Positions 1 to 5,629 of a stretch of DNA of 6,693 bases are shown piece after piece (position 1 is the stretch's first letter; every line of letters starts with the position of its first letter). This stretch comes from Gemmatimonadota bacterium. GTDB taxonomy: Bacteria > ARS69. The DNA is taken from assembly GCA_020431545.1 (NCBI GenBank), contig JAGQIB010000452.1, positions 1-6,693 on the forward strand, in the 5' to 3' direction. The notes beneath the pieces are model-generated. The model saw only the letters and a program-made list of their open reading frames with translations, made no database searches and was not told the DNA's origin. Made by a program: the position numbers and the translations under genes.

Positions 1-388
1 CTACGTCGCCGCCGCCGGCCAGCGCGAGTCGGCCTACGGGCCGTTCCGGCACCGCGCGAAGAAGATGCTGCAGGAGGAGCAGTATCACCTCCTGTACGCG
101 GACGGCTGGCTCGAGACCCTCGCCGCCGAAGCGGCCACGCGCACCGCGCTGAAGGACAGCCTGAACCGCTACTGGACGGAGACACTCGCGTGGTTCGGAC
201 CGGACGACGATCCGATCTTCTCGGTTGCGGCGAAGGACCGCATCCTCGATGCGAACGGTCCCACGTTGCGCGGCCGCTTCGTGGAGGAGCTCCGGCGTGT
301 GATCGACCGCATCGACGGGCTCGGGTTCCCGGAGGATCGCCCCCTGCCCTGGGACCGCTGGAACGCGGACAAGCGGCGGCTCGGCTAG
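1..388 (+). CDS. paaC: Phenylacetyl-CoA epoxidase subunit, PaaC-like (3' part; 5' end outside window)
   Basis: This is the C-terminal 128 residues of a protein whose reading frame is open from the left edge and stops at TAG 386-388. The segment reading KKMLQEEQYHLLYADGWLE contains the E-x-x-Y-H-L...W pattern of the phenylacetic acid catabolic (PaaA/PaaC) ferritin-like family, and the later WFGPDDDP stretch is also familiar from PaaC-like proteins. In that family PaaA carries the catalytic di-iron site and PaaC is its structural partner in the PaaABCE monooxygenase, which converts phenylacetyl-CoA to the 1,2-epoxide in the cytoplasm. Only about half of a typical 250-residue PaaC is visible, so a PaaA-type or other family member cannot be excluded. 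The next gene, a PaaD-type zinc ribbon, begins 2 nt after the stop and supports the assignment. The ATG at position 65 is internal to the domain and is not the true start. Confidence 0.8.
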   Translation, partial: YVAAAGQRESAYGPFRHRAKKMLQEEQYHLLYADGWLETLAAEAATRTALKDSLNRYWTETLAWFGPDDDPIFSVAAKDRILDANGPTLRGRFVEELRRVIDRIDGLGFPEDRPLPWDRWNADKRRLG

Positions 389-390
389 CG

Positions 391-630
391 ATGGCGAGCC
401 GGCCGTCCTCCCGCCCGTCGTCCCGCGCCTCCTCCCGTGAATGGATCGCGGCACGTGGCGCCCAGAAGGCGTGCCCGTACTGCGGCTCCGCGCACACGGA
501 GCGGGCGGCGATGTTCGGGCCGTTCCACATGTCGGAGACCTACGTGTGCCGGGACTGCGGCAGTCCGTTCTCCCGGATCAAGTGGGTCGACGGCGGCGAC
601 GACGCGCCAGAGGGGAAGTTGAACGAATGA
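391..630 (+). CDS. Stand-alone PaaD-type zinc-ribbon protein (79 aa)
   Basis: The protein has a low-complexity N-terminus (PSSR-PSSR-ASSR, residues 5-16) followed by a zinc ribbon with two CxxC knuckles, C28-P-Y-C31 and C53-R-D-C56. The pattern CPYCGSAHTE...FGPFHMSETYVCRDCGSPFSRIKWV resembles the C-terminal domain of PaaD (also called PaaJ), the accessory protein thought to help iron-sulfur or di-iron assembly of the phenylacetyl-CoA epoxidase. Normal PaaD is about 165 residues with an N-terminal DUF59/MIP18 domain, and that domain is absent here. The Cys found in the FGS-T-x-C segment of canonical PaaD is also missing, its place being taken by F-H-M-S. ATG 391 is the only in-frame ATG before the ribbon. 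The gene starts 2 nt after the PaaC-like stop and its TGA overlaps the next ATG (ATGA), so it is a real, translationally coupled operon member. Its function as an epoxidase maturation factor is inferred. Confidence 0.8.
   Translation: MASRPSSRPSSRASSREWIAARGAQKACPYCGSAHTERAAMFGPFHMSETYVCRDCGSPFSRIKWVDGGDDAPEGKLNE
403..438 (+). repeat. Three 12-nt in-frame tandem repeats (PSSR-type)
   Basis: Three consecutive 12-nt units, ccgtcctcccgc, ccgtcgtcccgc and gcctcctcccgt, encode P-S-S-R, P-S-S-R and A-S-S-R at the N-terminus of the zinc-ribbon protein. The units are imperfect and lie inside coding sequence. They give the protein a short basic, serine-rich, probably disordered tail. Confidence 0.7.
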
Positions 631-1403
631 GCCGCCGCGTGCTGCTGGAGGTGCGTGACAGCGTCGCGACCGTGACGCTGAACCATCCCGATCGCATGAA
701 CGCGATCGACGAGGAGATGCGCGAGCAGCTCCCGCCGGTGGTCGAGCGTCTGACCGATCCCGCGATCCGCGCGGTGGTGATCACGGGCTCGGGCCGGGCC
801 TTCTCGGCCGGCGGGTCGGTGGACTGGTTCGAGCGCGAGTGGAACACGCGCGAGTTCCGTCTCCATTCGCATCGCCTGAGCGCCGTCTACGACGAGATCG
901 AGTCGCTGGAGAAGCCGGTGATCGCCGCGATCAACGGAGCGGCAACGGGCGCCGGGCTGCAGCTCGCCCTGGCCTGCGATCTGCGGATCGCGAGTTCGGT
1001 CGCGAAGCTCGGCTACCGGGAGCACCATCTCGCCCTGATCCCGGGCCACGGCGGCGCCACCCGGCTCGTGAAACTGATCGGATTGAGCCGGGCGAAGCAG
1101 CTCTATTTCGCCGGCGATCTGGTGGACGCCGAGTTCGCGGAGCGGATCGGACTCGTGCACCGGATCGTGTCCCCCGAAGAACTCATCGAGGAAGCGCATC
1201 GCGAGGCGGCGACGCTCGCAGCCCGCGCGCCGGGAGCGCTCGGCCTCGCGAAGAAGCTCCTGAACGCGGCCGCGGACGTGGACACGCAAACCGGGCTCGC
1301 GCTCGAGTCGCTCGCCCAGAGCGTGGCCGTGAAGACCTCGGATCACCGCGAGGGCGTGCGGGCATTCCGCGAGAAGAGAGCACCGGACTTCCGGGGAGAG
1401 TGA
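627..1403 (+). CDS. Enoyl-CoA hydratase/isomerase family protein (crotonase fold)
   Basis: This 258-residue protein has normal crotonase length and acts on CoA thioesters in the cytoplasm. The first oxyanion-hole segment is AFSAGGSVDWF (residues 58-68), with A61 at the rat hydratase Ala98 position. The second is in K127-L-G129-Y-R-E132, where G129 and E132 match rat Gly141 and Glu144. IPGHGGATRL and the GDLVDAEFAERIGLV segment are also typical. The second hydratase glutamate (rat Glu164) is replaced by Gln158, so simple hydration may not be its main reaction. In this operon it could serve as PaaG (epoxide-to-oxepin isomerase) or PaaF (hydratase), but I cannot tell which, because the PaaG catalytic Asp region is not conserved. 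ATG 627 overlaps the previous TGA (ATGA), and AGGGGAAG at 611-618 is a good ribosome binding site 8 nt upstream. The frame extends upstream to 441, but that portion is antisense-like noise overlapping the zinc-ribbon gene. Confidence 0.9.
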   Translation: MSRRVLLEVRDSVATVTLNHPDRMNAIDEEMREQLPPVVERLTDPAIRAVVITGSGRAFSAGGSVDWFEREWNTREFRLHSHRLSAVYDEIESLEKPVIAAINGAATGAGLQLALACDLRIASSVAKLGYREHHLALIPGHGGATRLVKLIGLSRAKQLYFAGDLVDAEFAERIGLVHRIVSPEELIEEAHREAATLAARAPGALGLAKKLLNAAADVDTQTGLALESLAQSVAVKTSDHREGVRAFREKRAPDFRGE

Positions 1404-1948
1404 TGGCGAATCTCGTGACCGTGCGCGGCTGGACCCCGAAGGTCCACCCGGAGGCCTGGGTCGCCCCGACCGCGACGCTGATCGGCAACGTGATCGTGGA
1501 GGCCCGCGCGAACATCTGGTTCGGGGCGGTGTTGCGCGGCGACCAGAGCGCGATCCGGATCGGGGAGGAAACGTCGATCCAGGACAACGCCGTGATCCAC
1601 TGCAACGAAGAGAACGAGACCGTGATCGGCAAGCGCGTGACCGTCGGTCACTGCGCGGTGCTCGAGGGCTGCGTGGTGGAAGACGACGCCCTGATCGGGA
1701 TGAACGCGTGCGTGCTCGACTTCGCGCGCGTCGGCGAAGGAGCCCTGATCGCGGCGGGAGCCGTGGTGAAGGAACGCGACACGATCCCTCCGTTCACACT
1801 GGCCACCGGCATCCCCGCGGTGGCGCGCAAGAAGCTCTCGGGCTCCGCCCTCGAGCACGCGCGCGGGGCGGCGGGCCACTACCAGCAACTGATGGCTCTC
1901 TACCAGGAAGCGGGCGTCCCGGATCGGACGACCGGGGAGGACGCGTGA
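1403..1948 (+). CDS. Gamma carbonic anhydrase-fold hexapeptide protein, PaaY-like
   Basis: The 181-residue product shows the isoleucine-patch hexapeptide repeats of a left-handed parallel beta-helix (about residues 18-125), followed by a C-terminal helix (about 145-170). It carries the family signatures LRGD (R45, D47), I-Q60-D-N and IH66, then VGH83. PaaY of the phenylacetate pathway is a thioesterase of this fold that hydrolyses the dead-end 2-hydroxycyclohepta-trienyl-formyl-CoA by-product. The location inside a paa-like operon makes that role likely here, though CaiE/YrdA-type carbonic anhydrase relatives look similar. H66 and H83 match two zinc ligands (Cam His81 and His117). The third ligand, normally the His in LHGC, is Glu88 (LEGC). 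ATG 1403 overlaps the upstream stop (TGATG), with GGGGAGAG at 1393-1400 as ribosome binding site. Confidence 0.87.
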   Translation: MANLVTVRGWTPKVHPEAWVAPTATLIGNVIVEARANIWFGAVLRGDQSAIRIGEETSIQDNAVIHCNEENETVIGKRVTVGHCAVLEGCVVEDDALIGMNACVLDFARVGEGALIAAGAVVKERDTIPPFTLATGIPAVARKKLSGSALEHARGAAGHYQQLMALYQEAGVPDRTTGEDA

Positions 1949-3420
1949 TGGCGATCGCGGCGCAGCTCGGGACGGTCGAGGCGAAGAACTTCATCGGAGG
2001 GCGTTCCCACGAGACCGCGAACGGGCGACCGCGCGAGATCCGCGACCCCGCCACGGGCGAGCTCGTCGCCACGGTGATGGATTCGGGGGCGGCGGAGGTC
2101 GACCTCGCGGTCCGCGACGCGCACCGCGCTTTCGCGCGCTGGTGGGACACGCCCGCGTCGACCCGCGGCGCGATCCTGCACGAGGCGGCGCAGGCCGTGC
2201 TCGGGAAGACCAAGGAGCTCTCGCTCCTGCTGACGGCCGAGCAGGGCAAGCCGCTCGCCGAGTCGCGCATGGAGATCCGCCGGTTCGCGCACACGCTCGA
2301 GCACTACGCGGGCCTCGCGAAGAACCTGCGTGGCGGCTACGTCCCCGATCTGGACGAGAAGCCGCATCGCCACGGGCTGATCCTGAAGCGGCCGCTCGGG
2401 GTGTGTGCGGCGATCATCCCCTGGAACTTCCCTCTCTCGCTGCTCGGCAACAAGCTCGCGCCGGCGCTCGTGGCCGGGAACACGATGGTGGTGAAGCCCG
2501 CGGAGTCCACGCCGCTCACTTCGACCCGCGTGATCGAGATGCTGCACGAGGCCGGGCTGCCGGCCGGCGTCGTGAACACGGTTCTCGGCGACGGACCGGG
2601 CGTGGGCACGGAACTCGTGAGGCATCCGATGGTGGCGAAGGTCGGGTTCACGGGCTCGACCGAAGTCGGACGCCTGGTGATGGCGGACGCGGCCCGGTCC
2701 ATCAAGCGCGTGACGCTCGAGCTCGGCGGTTCCGATCCCATGATCATCTGCGACGATGCGGACATCGATCGGGCCGTGAGCGCGGCGTCGGTCGGACGTT
2801 TCTTCAACTGCGGCCAGGCGTGCCTCGCGATCAAGCGCATCCTGCTGTTCGAGTCGATCGCCGACGAGTTCACGGAGAAGCTCGCCGACAAGGTTCGCAA
2901 GCTCACCGTGGGCCCCGGCACCGAGGAGGGAGTCCGACTCGGGCCGTTGCACTCGGCGGAAGGGCGCGACCAGGTCGAGGCCCAGGTCGGCGACGCGATC
3001 GAGCGCGGAGCCCGTATCCTCGTCGGCGGGAAGCGACCCGACGACGCGGCGCTCGCGAAGGGGCACTTCTACTCCGCCACGCTGCTCGCGGACGTCGACC
3101 CCGCGTCGCGCATGGGCACCGAGGAGGTGTTCGGTCCGGCGCTGCCTCTGTTCAAGGTCAAGGACCTGGACGACGCGATCGCGCGCGCGAACGACTCGAT
3201 CTGGGGACTCGGCTCCTCGATCTGGACCCGCGATCTCGATCGCGCCACGAAGGCCGCGGAGCGAATCGAGGCCGGGTACACGTGGATCAACTCGGTCACC
3301 AAGATCTACGACGAGCTGCCGTTCGGCGGATTCAAGCAGTCGGGGCTCGGCCATGAACATGGGCACGAGGCACTCGATTGTTATCTCCAGACCAAGTCCG
3401 TGGTCGTCGCTGCGGGCTAG
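1948..3420 (+). CDS. NAD-dependent aldehyde dehydrogenase (GabD/BetB-type class)
   Basis: A full-length 490-residue aldehyde dehydrogenase that oxidises an aldehyde to its acid in the cytoplasm. Visible motifs are PWNF (oxyanion Asn160), K183-P-A-E186 (NAD binding), FTGST 234-238, LELGG with general base E258, NCGQAC with nucleophile C292, and EEVFGP with E393. Glu186 in the KPAE motif normally contacts the adenosine ribose hydroxyls and points to NAD+ over NADP+. It is a single-domain enzyme of the general ALDH superfamily and not the two-domain PaaZ, whose C-terminal hydratase domain is absent. The substrate is uncertain: phenylacetaldehyde, succinate semialdehyde, or the oxepin-CoA-derived semialdehyde if it replaces PaaZ. 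C288, four residues before the nucleophile, is a minor oddity. ATG 1948 overlaps the previous TGA (TGATG) and GGGGAGG at 1934-1940 is a strong ribosome binding site. It is the last gene of the operon. Confidence 0.93.
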   Translation: MAIAAQLGTVEAKNFIGGRSHETANGRPREIRDPATGELVATVMDSGAAEVDLAVRDAHRAFARWWDTPASTRGAILHEAAQAVLGKTKELSLLLTAEQGKPLAESRMEIRRFAHTLEHYAGLAKNLRGGYVPDLDEKPHRHGLILKRPLGVCAAIIPWNFPLSLLGNKLAPALVAGNTMVVKPAESTPLTSTRVIEMLHEAGLPAGVVNTVLGDGPGVGTELVRHPMVAKVGFTGSTEVGRLVMADAARSIKRVTLELGGSDPMIICDDADIDRAVSAASVGRFFNCGQACLAIKRILLFESIADEFTEKLADKVRKLTVGPGTEEGVRLGPLHSAEGRDQVEAQVGDAIERGARILVGGKRPDDAALAKGHFYSATLLADVDPASRMGTEEVFGPALPLFKVKDLDDAIARANDSIWGLGSSIWTRDLDRATKAAERIEAGYTWINSVTKIYDELPFGGFKQSGLGHEHGHEALDCYLQTKSVVVAAG

Positions 3421-3428
3421 GTCCGCTA

Positions 3429-3442
3429 CGAACGATCGTTCG
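3429..3442. promoter_or_regulatory. Perfect 14-bp palindrome, candidate operator
   Basis: CGAACGATCGTTCG is identical to its reverse complement and begins 9 nt after the aldehyde dehydrogenase stop codon. Short uninterrupted palindromes of this shape are typical binding sites for dimeric regulators such as TetR-family proteins, several of which control phenylacetate and fatty-acid degradation genes. No T-tract follows it, so it is unlikely to be an intrinsic terminator. The regulator and target are inferred; no regulator gene lies in this window. Confidence 0.4.
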
Positions 3443-3620
3443 CATTACGTCGCCAAAACCGACCCCCTGCCCCTTTACAGCCCTCAGGCGGAGCCGGATC
3501 CTACCGCGTGCGGGTGAAGTACGCCCGCGACCCGGCGGCGGGAGGCGCTTGACCGCGCGGAGGCGCCGACCAGGAAAAGTGCGTGGCCGGGGGTGGATGT
3601 GTGGTGCTCGAGTGGCAGCG

Positions 3621-3637
3621 GCCCTCGGGCGGAGGGC
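3621..3637 (+). promoter_or_regulatory. Leader hairpin upstream of the small outer-membrane protein gene
   Basis: GCCCTC (3621-3626) pairs perfectly with GAGGGC (3632-3637) around a GGGCG loop, 26 nt before the ribosome binding site at 3664-3670. It would lie in the 5' untranslated region of the 3680 gene. A role in mRNA stability or translation is possible, but the stem is short for GC-rich DNA and may be chance. Confidence 0.3.
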
Positions 3638-3663
3638 AGCCGGACGTCCCGGCCGCCATTGAT

Positions 3664-3670
3664 GGAGGGA
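3664..3670 (+). promoter_or_regulatory. Ribosome binding site that decides the start at 3680
   Basis: GGAGGGA ends 9 nt before ATG 3680. Because the competing in-frame ATG at 3662 overlaps this site, the downstream ATG is preferred. It also puts the signal peptide's charged M-R-K start exactly at the N-terminus. Confidence 0.75.
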
Positions 3671-3679
3671 ACGGAACCC

Positions 3680-4204
3680 ATGCGTAAGTCTCTTCTCCTG
3701 CTCGGCGTGTCCCTGATGACCGTGAGCCTCGCCTCTTCGGCGAACGCGGCCGGTCACTCCGGCCAGTGGGGCCTCGGCCTCATGGATTCGAGCGCGCCGG
3801 TGGGCGTGTTCTTCGGCGTGAACGAGGATGCCACGCTGCACCTCGGTCTCGGCTTCCACAAGTACGACGTCCCGTCGGGCACGGTCGCCCTGGAGACGGA
3901 GTTCAACTTCCTGGCCGCTCTCCAGTACGACATCTGGACCGGCAACCAGATGGGCTTCGGCGTGATGCCGGCCATCGGTTTCGCCAGCATGTCCCCGAGC
4001 GAGGGTGACGGTGCGACCGACATCCTCATCGGCCTGTACCTCGGCGGCCACTGGGATCCGAGCGACGCCGTGTCGTTCTGGTTCCACCACGGCCTCGAGA
4101 TCGACCTCTACAGCCCGCCGGTCGGCGACAGCACGACCGAGTTCGGCACGTCCGGCGTGGAGCTCGGCAGCTTCGGCGCCACGTTCTGGATCCCGGGCAT
4201 GTAG
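3680..4204 (+). CDS. Small secreted protein, probable 8-stranded outer-membrane beta-barrel
   Basis: The 174-residue product starts with a classical signal peptide: M-R-K, hydrophobic core LLLLGVSLMTVSLA, and an A-N-A cleavage site after residue 23. The mature 151 residues contain no cysteine. They show about eight amphipathic stretches with alternating hydrophobic residues, near 28-35, 40-47, 51-62, 70-85, 90-102, 113-125, 130-144 and 159-171. They are separated by polar turns such as PSEGDGATD and PVGDSTTEFG. That is the layout of a small OmpA/OmpW-sized barrel. The last residue is Met rather than the aromatic residue usual in barrels, although FWIPGM keeps aromatics nearby. I recognise no named family and assign no function. 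The gene is monocistronic: it has its own ribosome binding site and a strong terminator directly after it. The good leader and terminator suggest substantial expression. Confidence 0.85.
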   Translation: MRKSLLLLGVSLMTVSLASSANAAGHSGQWGLGLMDSSAPVGVFFGVNEDATLHLGLGFHKYDVPSGTVALETEFNFLAALQYDIWTGNQMGFGVMPAIGFASMSPSEGDGATDILIGLYLGGHWDPSDAVSFWFHHGLEIDLYSPPVGDSTTEFGTSGVELGSFGATFWIPGM

Positions 4205-4216
4205 TTTCCGGATTCT

Positions 4217-4232
4217 CCGGCGTTCGCGCCGG
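4217..4232 (+). terminator. First TTCG-loop hairpin after the small outer-membrane protein gene
   Basis: CCGGCG (4217-4222), loop TTCG, CGCCGG (4227-4232) form a perfect 6-bp stem capped by the very stable UUCG tetraloop, 12 nt after the stop codon. The following sequence, gtttcctc, is only weakly T-rich, so this probably protects the mRNA 3' end or assists the stronger hairpin just downstream. Confidence 0.55.
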
Positions 4233-4240
4233 GTTTCCTC

Positions 4241-4275
4241 GGCCCCCGGTCTTCGGACCGGGGGCCTTCTTCTTG
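4241..4275 (+). terminator. Strong intrinsic terminator with TTCG tetraloop
   Basis: GGCCCCCGGTC (4241-4251), loop TTCG (4252-4255) and GACCGGGGGCC (4256-4266) make a perfect 11-bp GC-rich stem, followed by the T-rich tract ttcttcttg. It sits 36 nt after the plus-strand stop and 18 nt from the end of the convergent porin gene. On the plus strand it is a textbook intrinsic terminator. On the minus strand it may also slow polymerase leaving the porin gene, but there the tail (gaggaaac) is not T-rich. Confidence 0.88.
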
Positions 4276-4284
4276 CCCGGCCGG

Positions 4285-5562
4285 TCAGAAGACGAAGCCT
4301 GCCCCCAGCCGAAACGGGTCGTCCGTCTTCCCCCCCGCCTCGTTGTCCTGGAACGTCCAGTCGGCCTTCACCACCACTCGCGGATCCGGGAAGTACTCGA
4401 CTCCGACCGTCCACGAGCTCGCGTCGAGCGCCGGGTTCGCCGTCGCTCCGGCGGGAACCTCGGCCTGGAGATCGGTCCGCTCGAACCGCGCCCAGGGGCG
4501 GAGCGCGTGCCCGCTCGGCAGACTCACGTGAGGTCCGATATCGTAGGCCGCTTCCACGTACCAACCGTTCTGCCGCGAGGGCACGGTCACGGTCTGCGCG
4601 GAGTCGGACAGCGCCGCGGAGATCGCATCGGCGTCGTCGATCGCCGTGGCGGCGTACAGCGCGCGGACCTCGAGTCCGCGGCGCCGGAACGTCGAGTGCG
4701 CTTCCACCACCGACGTGGTCGCCGCGATCGCCCGGCCATCGAAGCGACGACCCTGGGCGGCGTTGCCGACCGTCCCTCCGGTACCGATCCACCAGCCGGG
4801 GCTCGCCTCGACCTCCGCAACGCCGACGACCGCGGCGTCCTCGAACAGCACCCGATTCCCCCCCTGACGTCCGCCGCGAATCCCGGTGGCGGAGAACTGC
4901 GCGGCGTCCAGCGCGTTCACCACGAGGGCCGCCCCGCGCCAGCGTCCGGTGCCGCCGAACCAGGCGCCCACGCCGAGCTCCCTCCAGGTCGTGGGGATGA
5001 TCGAGGTCTCCACGGCCGGCCGGATGCTCCCGCGGTAGAACGGCGGCTCGTGCTGTTCGTTCGTGAGACCCAGCGGCAGGAGGAGATTGCCGGCCCGAAG
5101 CCGCACGCGGTCACTCAGCCCGAACTCGAGGTACGCGAACTCGAGCGAGACCGAGCCCTCGCGGCCGGCGAAGTTCTCTTCCGTGGTGCCGTGCTCGAAT
5201 TCGATCTCCGTGTTCATGAGCAGGCCGGGGCGGAACTTGTAGCCGACGTACGTGATGATCCGGTACAGATCCGCCGTCGCCGTCGCGTCGGTGCCTCCCG
5301 TGGGGCGCTGGTAGTAGAACTCGCCGTAGCCGCCGATCGAGAGTCCCGGTGCGGACTCCACTTTCCGCGCGCCGCTCGCGGTCTCGACGTCCGCCGCGGG
5401 GAGATCGATCCGATCTCGAAGTCGCCTCACCTCCTCGGTGAGCACCCGGATCTTTTCGTCGATCGGCGAGTCCTCGCCCCGAACGCTGCCGGGGAGCCCC
5501 GCCGTGATCGCGAGAGCGACTGCGAGGGCCATCCGAGCCCGTCCCCCAATCCTGCCGACCAT
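4285..5562 (-). CDS. Outer-membrane porin, phosphate-selective porin O/P-like, with N-terminal coiled coil
   Basis: The 425-residue protein begins with a basic n-region (VGRIGGRAR), a hydrophobic core (MALAVALAITAGL, residues 11-23) and a probable cleavage near S-V-R-G29. A short coiled coil follows (about 33-53, heptad-like I/L/V spacing). Then comes a barrel of roughly 350 residues opening with SIGGYGEFYYQR (75-86) and ending in RLGAGFVF, whose terminal Phe is the barrel-assembly signal. GNLLLPLGLTNEQHEPPFYRG (158-178) resembles the conserved segment of OprO/OprP-like porins. Such proteins form outer-membrane channels, often for anions, but selectivity cannot be read here. The start at 5562 is chosen because AGGGAG (minus strand, 5576-5571) lies 8 nt upstream; an in-frame ATG at 5658 would add 32 Arg-rich residues before the signal peptide. 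It is convergent with the small barrel gene and divergent from the sugar dehydrogenase. Confidence 0.85.
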   Translation of the reverse strand: MVGRIGGRARMALAVALAITAGLPGSVRGEDSPIDEKIRVLTEEVRRLRDRIDLPAADVETASGARKVESAPGLSIGGYGEFYYQRPTGGTDATATADLYRIITYVGYKFRPGLLMNTEIEFEHGTTEENFAGREGSVSLEFAYLEFGLSDRVRLRAGNLLLPLGLTNEQHEPPFYRGSIRPAVETSIIPTTWRELGVGAWFGGTGRWRGAALVVNALDAAQFSATGIRGGRQGGNRVLFEDAAVVGVAEVEASPGWWIGTGGTVGNAAQGRRFDGRAIAATTSVVEAHSTFRRRGLEVRALYAATAIDDADAISAALSDSAQTVTVPSRQNGWYVEAAYDIGPHVSLPSGHALRPWARFERTDLQAEVPAGATANPALDASSWTVGVEYFPDPRVVVKADWTFQDNEAGGKTDDPFRLGAGFVF

Positions 5563-5629
5563 TCGTCCATCTCCCTGGATTCCCGGTGTGCGTGCCCTCG
5601 GTCGGGATTCCTCGCCCGACCACCGCCGC

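Larger units (their letters stand above)
3421..3679 (+). promoter_or_regulatory. Intergenic region between the paa-like operon and the small outer-membrane protein gene
   Basis: These 259 nt show no convincing gene. An open frame covers 3378-3662, but its predicted product is Arg/Gly/Pro-rich with no recognisable domain and no good ribosome binding site. The segment holds a perfect palindrome at 3429-3442 and a 6-bp hairpin at 3621-3637, and it must contain the promoter for the gene at 3680. A TTGACC at 3549-3554 resembles a -35 box but has no good -10 partner. No U-tailed terminator for the upstream operon is visible. Confidence 0.5.

Noticed and set aside
1900..3366. Long minus-strand open frame (488 codons) opposite the aldehyde dehydrogenase
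   Set aside because: Its product is Arg/Glu/Ala-rich with no motif, and it mirrors a complete, motif-rich aldehyde dehydrogenase. This is a typical antisense shadow in GC-rich DNA.
3549..3580. TTGACC as -35 box for the small barrel gene
   Set aside because: No acceptable -10 hexamer lies 16-18 nt downstream; the closest A-rich run (aggaaaagt) matches poorly.
3378..3662. Plus-strand 94-codon frame at the end of the operon
   Set aside because: It overlaps the end of the aldehyde dehydrogenase gene, is Arg/Gly-rich, has no ribosome binding site and crosses the leader hairpin.
4217..4266. Tandem hairpins as a CRISPR or repeat-element fragment
   Set aside because: The two stems share only the TTCG loop and a CCGG core; there are no spacers or repeated units, and the position fits termination.
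3332..4792. Minus-strand open frame of 486 codons spanning the intergenic region and the small barrel gene
   Set aside because: It crosses a strong terminator, overlaps two better-supported genes and gives low-complexity Arg-rich sequence without a domain.
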